9,879 nucleotides of DNA from DATJXG01 sp035500455 (GTDB lineage Bacteria; Acidobacteriota; Terriglobia; Terriglobales; Acidobacteriaceae), in contig DATJXG010000100.1 of assembly GCA_035500455.1 (NCBI GenBank), positions 1 to 9,879 on the forward strand. Direction: 5' to 3'. A program made the translations under genes and the position numbers. Below, one piece after another: positions 1 through 5,862 of this stretch. Each line of letters begins with the position of its first letter. Position 1 is the stretch's first letter. The notes beneath the pieces were generated by a model that saw only the letters and a program-made list of their open reading frames with translations, made no database searches and had not been told where the DNA came from.

Positions 1-214
1 CGATAACTTGCTCCACACATGCCGCGCCGATCAACTGATCAAACAGAATGTCGGAAATCGGGCCGATCAGCCTGAGCCCGCGCTTTTTCTGCCGTATGAT
101 TTCGTGCCCGGCAGCGAAGGGGATCATCTGCTCCATCTGCAAGCCCAGCGCAACGGAGGCGCCGTCGGGCACCAACTCGGCTATGGCTTCACGCATGGAA
201 AGTACTTTAGGCAT
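1..214 (-). CDS. CoA-transferase family I, alpha subunit (5' part only)
   Basis: The first 71 codons are present and the rest lies beyond the left edge. The protein begins MPKVLSMREAIAELVPDGAS, then has VALGLQMEQMIPFAAGHEII and GLRLIGPISDILFDQLIGAA. This is the pattern of the N-terminal Rossmann-like half of glutaconate/3-oxoacid CoA-transferase alpha subunits: a 'DGASVALG' turn followed by 'P.A..HEIIR' and a strand 'LRLIGPIS'. Such subunits pair with a beta subunit to move CoA between a carboxylic acid and an acyl-CoA. The likely partner is the beta-subunit gene at 2123-1332. The start is fixed because an in-frame stop (TAG, 226-224) lies four codons before the ATG with no other start between. 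No convincing Shine-Dalgarno precedes it. A 299-base gap with repeats separates it from the crotonase gene upstream, so it may have its own promoter. The substrate cannot be read from this fragment. Confidence 0.8.
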   Translation of the reverse strand, partial: MPKVLSMREAIAELVPDGASVALGLQMEQMIPFAAGHEIIRQKKRGLRLIGPISDILFDQLIGAACVEQVI

Positions 215-340
215 ATTGGTTGGCTACGCTTCACGACGACTCTTCACTGAAGGTAAATCGTCATCTTGAATGCTGTCTCGCTCCGCTTCAAATTGTCATC
301 CTGAGAGTGTGTGACTTTTTGCCAGGAGACTCAACTAAAC

Positions 341-499
341 TGTCATCCTGAGCGAAGCGAAGGACCCCATTCTGCAGACCAGCTAGGCGCCGCCGCAAGG
401 CATTCTTACGCTGCTCTCTAACCGCATCGTGGATATGCCTTGCAGCCCGATCGCAGATTGCCGCTGCATCGGGATTCTTTCTCTTCGCTCAGAATGAGG
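341..499. repeat. Dispersed-repeat element with imperfect terminal inverted repeats
   Basis: The left end reads tgtcatcctgagcgaagcga (341-360). The right end, on the other strand, reads ctcattctgagcgaagagaa (499-480). The two ends are inverted copies of about 22 bp with a few mismatches, enclosing about 115 bp with no coding signal. A partial third copy, tgtcatcctgag, lies at 294-305. The first 14 bases recur at 5863-5876 in this window. The motif resembles REP/MITE-like repeats common between genes in Acidobacteriota. The remainder of the 215-513 gap holds nothing else I can identify, although a promoter for the alpha-subunit gene at 214 would have to lie there. Confidence 0.65.
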
Positions 500-513
500 G
501 CTGACGCTTAACC

Positions 514-1293
514 CTATCTTCCCTTCCAACGAGCTACCCGTTTTTCCATGAACGCCCTGATCCCCTCCTGCGCGTCTTCCGTCTTCATTAACTCGTCGAG
601 ATAAATCCGCTCCGCCCGCGCCAGCCCCTTGTCGAAGTGCATACTATCCCACGCGTACAAAGCTTTCTTCGTCACCGCAAGCGCCGCCGGGCTGAGCTTC
701 GCCAGGCTGGATGTAACCTCTTCCACCGAGGTTTCAAGCATTGCATCAGGAACCGCACGCGTGGCCAGCCCGATGTCCGCCGCTTCCGCGCCGCTGATAG
801 TGCGCCCGGTAAGGATAAGCTCCGCGGCGTGCTTTTGCCCGGTCAGAGCGGCTAGGGCCGTGGCCGCCACCGGCGGAAAACAACCCAGCTTGATCTCAGG
901 AAATCCCCACGTCGCATCCTCCGTCGTGAGCACCACATCGCAAACCATTGCCAGTTCCGCGCCGCCGCCCAGGCAGTGTCCCTTTACCGCGGCGATGCTC
1001 ACTTTCTTCGTTGCCACCAGCAAGCGAGCTACAGCGTGGAACTTCGCCAGCATAGTCTCGATCGTGTCCGACGCGTGCGCGGCAGCATCCACGCCGGCGG
1101 AAAACTCCTGTCCTCCGCCGCAGATCACAATCGTCGAGATCTCCGGATGGCCCTCGATCTCCCCCAGCGCCTGTGCCAGTTCCTCCATCATCGGAAGATC
1201 GATGACGTTTAAGGATGGGTTCCGCAGTGAGATGCGGGCAAGGGGCGGATGCGACTCGAAAACGACGCGGGAAGACTTCGTCAACACCTGCAT
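514..1293 (-). CDS. Crotonase-family hydratase, dienecarbonyl-CoA hydratase-like
   Basis: A 259-residue protein of normal crotonase length. The oxyanion-hole segments are visible: FSAGVD (64-69) and GHCLGGGAELAM (105-116). Both catalytic glutamates of enoyl-CoA hydratases are kept: Glu113 in GGGAE and Glu133 in WGFPEIKLG. After the second glutamate it has GCFPPVAA instead of the usual GxxPGxGG. It also has 'LNVIDLPMMEEL' near the N terminus and 'FSAGVDAAAH'. I associate these with cyclohexa-1,5-dienecarbonyl-CoA hydratases of benzoyl-CoA pathways; this subfamily call comes from memory. The C-terminal helix (about 200-259, ending EKRVARWKGR) is the usual trimerisation tail. The gene starts 38 bases after the beta-subunit gene (stop at 1332), with a G-rich Shine-Dalgarno (GGGGGAG) about 9-10 bases before the ATG, so the two are probably co-transcribed. 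Family certain; substrate uncertain. Confidence 0.88.
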   Translation of the reverse strand: MQVLTKSSRVVFESHPPLARISLRNPSLNVIDLPMMEELAQALGEIEGHPEISTIVICGGGQEFSAGVDAAAHASDTIETMLAKFHAVARLLVATKKVSIAAVKGHCLGGGAELAMVCDVVLTTEDATWGFPEIKLGCFPPVAATALAALTGQKHAAELILTGRTISGAEAADIGLATRAVPDAMLETSVEEVTSSLAKLSPAALAVTKKALYAWDSMHFDKGLARAERIYLDELMKTEDAQEGIRAFMEKRVARWKGR

Positions 1294-1309
1294 GCCCAGG
1301 CTCCCCCTG

Positions 1310-1327
1310 GCGGGCGGCAGCGCCCGC
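1310..1327. other. Short GC hairpin between two cluster genes
   Basis: A perfect 7-bp inverted repeat (gcgggcg / cgcccgc) with a 4-base loop fills much of the 38-base gap between the CoA-transferase beta gene and the crotonase gene. There is no T-run after it on either strand, so it is not a standard terminator. It could tune readthrough or mRNA stability, or be chance in GC-rich DNA. Confidence 0.35.
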
Positions 1328-1331
1328 TCCG

Positions 1332-2123
1332 CTACTTTGTCCAGAAACCTTCTTTATCGTACTCGCGGATCGCCTGCAGCTCGGCCACGCTGGGCTCTGG
1401 CGTTTCTGCGACCTGGCCCGGAACCTTCAGCGTCCACCCGGTGTTGGTTAAAACGTCTTCAATCCCCACTCCCGGATGCACCGATGCCAGGTGCGCCTCG
1501 CCATCCTCAGCAAAGCGCAACACAGCCTTCGTTGTGATCACGGCAGCCGGCCCGCCGCGTGGCAGTCCTGCACGCTTGCGCCAGCCCGCCCCATCGCCGT
1601 TCCCAGGACTTGTGAGGAACGAAACCCGCTCCGGCAACCGCTGCTTGCTATGTTCCAGCAAGACCACAAAACGATGCGCCAGCGACGCGATATCGCAGGC
1701 CCCGCCCGACCCCGGCAGCCGCACCAGACCATGCGACCCGCGCACCTCGGTAGAATTCAGATTGCCGAAGCGGTCCACTTCGGCCGCGCCGAGGAAGCCG
1801 AGGTGTACTCGGCCGGATTGCAGCAAGCTCATTACGCCCAGCATGTCCAGGCACTGCGTGGCCCCGAGAATATTCGGCGGATCGGCCATGGTGTAGATCA
1901 GTTCCGCCGCCGGCGTGGAGCGAATCACGCCGTTTTCGAAAAGGCCGACGGCATTGGGGGCGTGCGTCTTCTTGGCCACGACAAAGGCAATCAGCGGCAG
2001 CCGCATGCCCACAAAAACCACTTCTCCGTCGCGGATCTCCCGTGCAGCGGTGGCCACCATCAGTTCGCCCAGGCTGTAGCGCCGGGTAGCGTTCCCGCTG
2101 TTCTTGGTGACGCTCGTGCTCAT
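1332..2123 (-). CDS. CoA-transferase family I, beta subunit
   Basis: A 263-residue protein resembling the beta subunit of glutaconate CoA-transferase and related two-subunit enzymes. Visible landmarks are VGLFENGVI (59-67), GAAEVDRFGNLNS (112-124), LPGSGGACDIA (136-146) and a late HPGVGIEDV (216-224). Glu63 in 'LFENG' sits where class I CoA-transferases carry the glutamate that forms the glutamyl-CoA thioester. The ring-opening hydrolase IpdB, from the same fold family, lacks it. This favours a true transferase. The partner alpha subunit is probably the partial gene at 214. That order (beta, crotonase, alpha) differs from the usual adjacent alpha-beta pair. The start ATG has no strong Shine-Dalgarno, and 149 bases separate it from the oxygenase gene upstream. 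The likely role is activating or recycling a CoA ester late in the pathway; the acid is unknown. Confidence 0.87.
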   Translation of the reverse strand: MSTSVTKNSGNATRRYSLGELMVATAAREIRDGEVVFVGMRLPLIAFVVAKKTHAPNAVGLFENGVIRSTPAAELIYTMADPPNILGATQCLDMLGVMSLLQSGRVHLGFLGAAEVDRFGNLNSTEVRGSHGLVRLPGSGGACDIASLAHRFVVLLEHSKQRLPERVSFLTSPGNGDGAGWRKRAGLPRGGPAAVITTKAVLRFAEDGEAHLASVHPGVGIEDVLTNTGWTLKVPGQVAETPEPSVAELQAIREYDKEGFWTK

Positions 2124-2165
2124 CGGGTAGGATCGGCCGGAGACTCACTAACAGCCACAAAACCA

Positions 2166-2202
2166 GTCATTCCGAGGAGCCAAAGGCGACGAGGAATCTG
2201 CA
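2166..2202. repeat. Short dispersed intergenic repeat
   Basis: The sequence begins gtcattccgaggagccaaag and ends gacgaggaatctgca. The ends carry an inverted attcc/ggaat pair. It lies in the 149-base gap between the oxygenase stop and the CoA-transferase beta start. It resembles a repeat family I have seen between genes in Acidobacteriota. It is different from the 'gtcatcctgagcg' family elsewhere in this window. Confidence 0.5.
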
Positions 2203-2272
2203 ACTTCTCGCGGCCGCGCCTCGCTGTGCGGGACGAGGCCAGTCCCATCCCCACACCTTCATTGCAGCAGCC

Positions 2273-3448
2273 TTACAGATTGATCGCCGACTTCCTCGGC
2301 TCCCCGATGGTTTCAAACGGATCGCGCGCGCCTTCCTTCTCCGCGATCCATTTCTTCTCCGTGCTGATGATGTCCAGCAGAAGCTGCTTGTCGGCCGCCG
2401 TAGGCAATGCTTCCCTCAGATACTCCCCGTAAGCGGAATCATCCACCGGCTCGCCGCTCTGCGCATGATACTTCTGCCCCGCCCAGCGGCCGATGGAACG
2501 GTTGAATCGGATATCCGGCGCGTAAAGCTGAGGCTCTCCCGGCTTCAACGCCCCATTAAGCCGCGCCACAAGGCCGGCCACTTCGTCGCGGTAAAGATGC
2601 CGGTTGTAATCATTCAGATCATCCAGGTCGGGCGCCTGCTCGTTCTTCGGCTCGTCGTAGCGTCCCTTGATCCCCCAGACGTAAGCCCAGTGCGCCGAGG
2701 ATGAATGATCGGTACCGAACAGATCATACGAACTCGAAATCCACTTGTTCAGATATTTCTGGATCAGCCATGCCGGAATCACGCCCGCCTGCACGATCCG
2801 CCTCAGGCCGTCATTGCCGGTGCCCATGTGGAACGCTTCTTCCCGCAGCATGTACGACATCGAGCGGCCCAGCGGCGCAAACCCGGAGTACTTCAGCATC
2901 TGCAACTGGAACTTGCCGTCGCGGTCCACAAAGTCCGTGTAGGTGAAGAAGTCCATCCAGTTGTCCACATCCACATTGAAGGCGCCGAGCAGTCGCTTGT
3001 TCTCGAACGCCCGCCGCTCCAGCATTTTCTGCGCTTCCACCCGCCCCGAATAGCCAAAGTGGTCCATCAGTACGGCGCACATCTGCCAGCCGTGGCGCAT
3101 TTCCTCGATCATCACGCGCGTAATCGCCTTGCGGTCCCAGTCGGTAGGCGCGGTCTCAAACAGATGGCGCTGCTGCTCGCAACTGGCGAATTCGGTGTCC
3201 CCCTGATACACGATCATATTCAGCAGCGCATCGCGCATCTGCTGGGTAGGAATCTGCCGCAGGTTCTCCCACTTCCGCCGCCCCTTGAAGGACCCGAACT
3301 GGATTTCTTCCGTCTCAATCGCACCATAAAGGGTATCGAAGTGAAAGCTGGCGATCTCATCGCGATCGACGCCAATCTCCTTGCGCCAATCGTTGAACAT
3401 TCCCACCCATTCGCTGAAGGTTCCGATTTTTGCAACTTTACCGGGCAT
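2273..3448 (-). CDS. BoxB-like diiron acyl-CoA oxygenase (benzoyl-CoA epoxidase family)
   Basis: A 391-residue ferritin-like diiron protein. Likely iron ligands, by their spacing in BoxB, are Glu86 (QGDTEFAS), Glu116 and His119 (EEMRHGW), Asp175 (FVDRDGKFQL) and Glu204 and His207 (REEAFHMG). Other BoxB-like stretches are CEQQRHLFETAP (90-101), RLLGAFN (152-158), GFAPLGRSM (189-197) and, near the C-terminal third, YDLFGTDHSSSAH and IKGRYDEP. BoxB with its reductase BoxA converts benzoyl-CoA, O2 and NADPH to the 2,3-epoxide. The related PaaA does the same on phenylacetyl-CoA. This protein is shorter than typical BoxB (about 470 residues) and differs around the second ligand helix ('EEMRHGW' against 'EEGRHLW'), so it is probably a sister family with its own aromatic or cyclic acyl-CoA substrate. 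It is flanked by crotonase and CoA-transferase genes, as expected for such a pathway. No reductase gene is in the window. A GAGG Shine-Dalgarno lies about 5 bases before the ATG. Confidence 0.85.
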   Translation of the reverse strand: MPGKVAKIGTFSEWVGMFNDWRKEIGVDRDEIASFHFDTLYGAIETEEIQFGSFKGRRKWENLRQIPTQQMRDALLNMIVYQGDTEFASCEQQRHLFETAPTDWDRKAITRVMIEEMRHGWQMCAVLMDHFGYSGRVEAQKMLERRAFENKRLLGAFNVDVDNWMDFFTYTDFVDRDGKFQLQMLKYSGFAPLGRSMSYMLREEAFHMGTGNDGLRRIVQAGVIPAWLIQKYLNKWISSSYDLFGTDHSSSAHWAYVWGIKGRYDEPKNEQAPDLDDLNDYNRHLYRDEVAGLVARLNGALKPGEPQLYAPDIRFNRSIGRWAGQKYHAQSGEPVDDSAYGEYLREALPTAADKQLLLDIISTEKKWIAEKEGARDPFETIGEPRKSAINL

Positions 3449-3534
3449 AAATACCTCATCGCATCAGCACTAGCCATCAGCCGCTTCGGATTGGCTGACC
3501 TCATATTCAACCGCTGAATGCTGATTGCAAAATG

Positions 3535-4356
3535 CTATTTCGCTTTAAACTCCGCCGGTCGCTTCTCCACGTAAGCCGCCAATCCTTCCTTCGCATCTTC
3601 GCTCTGGAAGAGCAACTGCTGATTCTCCCGCTCCACCGCCAGTCCAGACTCCATGGGAATCTCCCACCCCGTCTGCACCGCCCGCTTGATCCGCCCCACC
3701 GCCTTTGCTGCCTTGTTCGGCGGGCAGAACTGGCGCGCGTACTCCATGACGTTCTCCATGAAGCCCTCGCGCTCGAAGATGTCATTGATGATGCCCATCT
3801 CCTGGGCTTCTTCGAAGGAGAACGTATTGCCGGTGACCATCAGTTCGATAGCCTTGCTCTTGCCCACCAGCCGCGAGAGCCGCTGAGTGCCGCCCGTTCC
3901 CGGCAAAACGCCGAGATTCACTTCCGGCAACCCGATCTTCCCCGCATCCCGCCGCGCAATGCGAATGTCCGCCGCCATCGCAATTTCCAGTCCACCGCCT
4001 ACGCAATGCCCGTTGAGCGCGGCAATCACCAGCTTCGGGGTGTGCTCCAGCCGCAATAGCATCTCATTGGCATGCAGACAAAAGTAATACTTAAAGGTGG
4101 GATCCACGCTGGCCAGCATCTTGATGTTCGCGCCCGCGGAAAAGAACTTCTCGCCCGCTCCCGTAAGCACAATTACGTACACACCATTATCCATGCGGGC
4201 TTTCAGGATCGCCTCATCCATCTGCCGGTTCATCTCGTAGGTATAAGTATTGGCCGGCGGATCGTTCATCTCGATCACCGCCACTCCTCCTCCGCTGCGG
4301 TAGTTGATAAGCTGCCTGGTAGCCTCGCCGCTGGCCGGCTGCAATGTGGTCGCCAT
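3535..4356 (-). CDS. Enoyl-CoA hydratase/isomerase family protein
   Basis: A 273-residue crotonase. The oxyanion-hole and CoA-binding segments are FFSAGANIKML (71-81) and NGHCVGGGLEIAMAAD (115-130). Both catalytic glutamates are present, Glu124 (GGGLE) and Glu145 (GLPEVNLG), followed by the classic LPGTGGTQRL (151-160). The enzyme should therefore be able to add water across an enoyl-CoA double bond; some relatives open rings or isomerise. It is more canonical than the second crotonase at 1293-514 and is not a recent duplicate of it. A strong Shine-Dalgarno (GAGGAGGGAG, 4373-4364) supports this start. It lies 86 bases upstream of the diiron oxygenase gene on the same strand, so the two are likely co-expressed, and it may act on the product of the oxygenase. 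It is too short for BoxC (about 550 residues). Confidence 0.9.
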   Translation of the reverse strand: MATTLQPASGEATRQLINYRSGGGVAVIEMNDPPANTYTYEMNRQMDEAILKARMDNGVYVIVLTGAGEKFFSAGANIKMLASVDPTFKYYFCLHANEMLLRLEHTPKLVIAALNGHCVGGGLEIAMAADIRIARRDAGKIGLPEVNLGVLPGTGGTQRLSRLVGKSKAIELMVTGNTFSFEEAQEMGIINDIFEREGFMENVMEYARQFCPPNKAAKAVGRIKRAVQTGWEIPMESGLAVERENQQLLFQSEDAKEGLAAYVEKRPAEFKAK

Positions 4357-4470
4357 AGATGAACTCCCTCCTCAATCTCAACCTGACAATAGTAGTAAAA
4401 GTGCGCCTCCGGACAGCACCTTCACTCAAACCGAAGTAACGCCCGGTCACTCCCGCGACTGAGGCCCGAC

Positions 4471-4505
4471 AACTGGGAACCGAGAACTGGCAACTGGCAA
4501 CTGGG
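4471..4505. repeat. Heptamer tandem repeat (five units)
   Basis: Five consecutive 7-base units: aactggg, aaccgag, aactggc, aactggc, aactggg. Four share the aactgg core and the second is degenerate. The repeat lies in the 176-base gap between the aldolase stop (4533) and the enoyl-CoA hydratase start (4356). The rest of that gap shows the Shine-Dalgarno of the hydratase and nothing else clear. Such heptamer runs can change copy number by slippage. Confidence 0.7.
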
Positions 4506-4532
4506 TTTCACCCAAAATGTCTATCCTAACCC

Positions 4533-5600
4533 TCAATTCCGGACCTCAGCCATCAGCCTCTCGACTTCCGCCCTCAAATCAGCCGTCAAGGGCAAGAACG
4601 GCAGCCGCGCCAGCCCCCCGTAGTATCCGTTCAGGTCCATGGCATACTTCAGCCCTGGAATGCCCAGTTCCGCCCCTACTCGTGATGCCGCCGCCACAAT
4701 CCGCTGTTGCTTCGACCGCGCCAATTCTGAGTCGCCTTCTTTCCACGCCGCGTAAATCTCATAGCACGCCGTCGGCGCCGGGCTGGCAAACGCCAGAATT
4801 CCCCCCACCGCCCCCGCTTGCAACGACGCCTCGAGCTTGTGCGCCGCTCCCGCCAATACCTGAAAGGCCACTTCCTTCTGCCGCGTTTTCAGCCCCCCAA
4901 CCACACTCACTGCTGCCGATGATGGCTTGCTCTCTCCCGCCAGCACCGCCACCGGCACCACCGCGCCACCCGACCCGTTGCCGCCGCTCGCGGCCTGCAG
5001 CATGCGCGGCGTCACCGCCTCAAACGTCTCGGTCACGGTTGCCGTATGCCGGATGTCCCGCGTGGCCTCTACAATCCTGCGAATCTTCTCCACATCCCCG
5101 CTCGATTCCTTGATCCCCACAATATTCGGATGCCCCGCCAGCTCAATCACAATCTCCGCCGCCATGTCATAAGCGGTAAACGGCGGCACGTTATAAATCA
5201 GCACCGGCAACGGCGAGCGGTCGGCTACAAACCGGTAAAACGCCAGCAGATTCGCCGGCAGCATCTGTTTGCGGTAGAAGTGCGGTGTCCGTACCAGCGC
5301 CACGTCATACCCAAGCTCCGCGGCGTATTCGGTCAGCCGCAAAGTTTCCGCCGCCGACTCGATTCCGCTCCCGGCGATCAAAACCTTCTGCGGCGCCGCC
5401 GCCCCTCGCGCGATCTTCAGCACCTGCCGCCGCTCTTCGTCGGAGAGCATGATCGCTTCCCCCGTCGAGCCCAGCACAGTAATGCCCGCCACGGGAGTCT
5501 TGGAGTAGCGCTCCACATTGTGTTCCAGCTTTTTGTAGTAAACCGCTCCGTCCGGATAGTAGGGCGTGGTAATGGGAGGGATAATTCCGTTCAGCAGCAT
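4533..5600 (-). CDS. DapA/HOGA-family class I aldolase or lyase
   Basis: A 355-residue (beta/alpha)8 protein of the dihydrodipicolinate synthase family. The Schiff-base lysine is Lys164 (VGIKESSGD), the proton-relay tyrosine is Tyr136 (LIYNVPP), and GSTGE (44-48) matches the family GTTGE loop. The residue that should match the carboxylate-binding Arg138 of E. coli DapA is Phe141 (YNVPPF). It is therefore unlikely to be the lysine-biosynthesis enzyme, and more likely a 4-hydroxy-2-oxoglutarate aldolase-like or other 2-oxoacid aldolase. About 35-40 extra residues, rich in Gly, Ala, Ser and Val (about 203-241), sit before FQVLAGAAHKLE, which explains the length above the usual 290-300. I chose the ATG at 5600 because the family conserves the N-terminal 'NGIIPPITTP' and an AGGAG lies 11 bases upstream; the frame stays open to 5843, but that stretch has no family signature. 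It heads the minus-strand cluster, 176 bases before the hydratase gene. Confidence 0.85.
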   Translation of the reverse strand: MLLNGIIPPITTPYYPDGAVYYKKLEHNVERYSKTPVAGITVLGSTGEAIMLSDEERRQVLKIARGAAAPQKVLIAGSGIESAAETLRLTEYAAELGYDVALVRTPHFYRKQMLPANLLAFYRFVADRSPLPVLIYNVPPFTAYDMAAEIVIELAGHPNIVGIKESSGDVEKIRRIVEATRDIRHTATVTETFEAVTPRMLQAASGGNGSGGAVVPVAVLAGESKPSSAAVSVVGGLKTRQKEVAFQVLAGAAHKLEASLQAGAVGGILAFASPAPTACYEIYAAWKEGDSELARSKQQRIVAAASRVGAELGIPGLKYAMDLNGYYGGLARLPFLPLTADLRAEVERLMAEVRN

Positions 5601-5662
5601 GGCACGAATCACTCCTGCTTTCTTCAGCTTATCAGCTTGCAGCCGCGCAGTCTCGCGGTAGC

Positions 5663-5685
5663 GCCGGCGTCCCGCCGGCATTTTT
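5663..5685 (+). terminator. Terminator-like GC hairpin with T-run
   Basis: A perfect 7-bp stem (gccggcg / cgccggc) with loop tcc is followed on the plus strand by attttt. The form is that of an intrinsic terminator reading left to right, but no plus-strand gene lies upstream of it. It may instead be a copy of a common 'gcgccggcgtcccgccggc' dispersed repeat lying in the 5' leader of the aldolase gene. It could also block antisense transcription into the amidase side. Confidence 0.35.
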
Positions 5686-5763
5686 CCCGACAACGTAATC
5701 TCACGATCGGCAATGCTCGGCGAATGGAAGATCGTGGTTAAATGGCCTAGGGGATGTGCTCCC

Positions 5764-5829
5764 TCAGAACGTGCAGCGCCAGCCGAATTCCAATTCGTCA
5801 AACTCGCGGGACTGTAAGCGTTCAACCAC
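5764..5829 (-). pseudogene. Possible relic of an outer-membrane beta-barrel C terminus
   Basis: The minus strand encodes VVERLQSREFDELEFGWRCTF (a 21-residue tail: residues V-V, then ERLQSREFDELEFGWRCTF) and then a stop. The last 12 residues alternate polar and hydrophobic (L, F, W, C, F) and end in Phe, as the final strand of outer-membrane beta-barrels does. Upstream, the same frame runs through a repeat element and shows no barrel-like sequence. If real, it is the stump of a gene cut off by repeat insertion or deletion. Chance is a serious alternative for so short a stretch. Confidence 0.2.
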
Positions 5830-5862
5830 CTCGCTCTCTGCAATCCTGCGCAATCTCCGCCC

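Noticed and set aside
294..499. CRISPR array or insertion sequence
   Set aside because: The repeats are few, inverted and not evenly spaced, and there is no transposase frame in the region.
629..1537. Long plus-strand open frame (302 codons) opposite the crotonase and beta-subunit genes
   Set aside because: It spans two recognisable genes on the other strand, and its translation is rich in Ser/Ala/Pro/Arg with no domain pattern; it is a GC-rich shadow frame.
2705..3517. Plus-strand open frame (270 codons) opposite the diiron oxygenase gene
   Set aside because: The minus-strand protein carries clear diiron ligands; this frame has no family features.
3535..4356. Assignment of this crotonase as BoxC
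   Set aside because: BoxC is about twice this length; this protein is a standard single crotonase unit.
4533..5600. Assignment as lysine-pathway dihydrodipicolinate synthase (dapA)
   Set aside because: The position of the substrate-binding Arg is Phe141, the protein is longer than DapA, and the neighbours are catabolic.
5046..5741. Plus-strand open frame (231 codons) opposite the aldolase gene
   Set aside because: The translation is basic and Arg/His/Gln-rich, which is typical of an antisense shadow; the aldolase motifs are on the minus strand.
5601..5843. 81-residue N-terminal extension of the aldolase
   Set aside because: It lacks family similarity and crosses a hairpin repeat, while the conserved N terminus and an AGGAG site fit the start at 5600.
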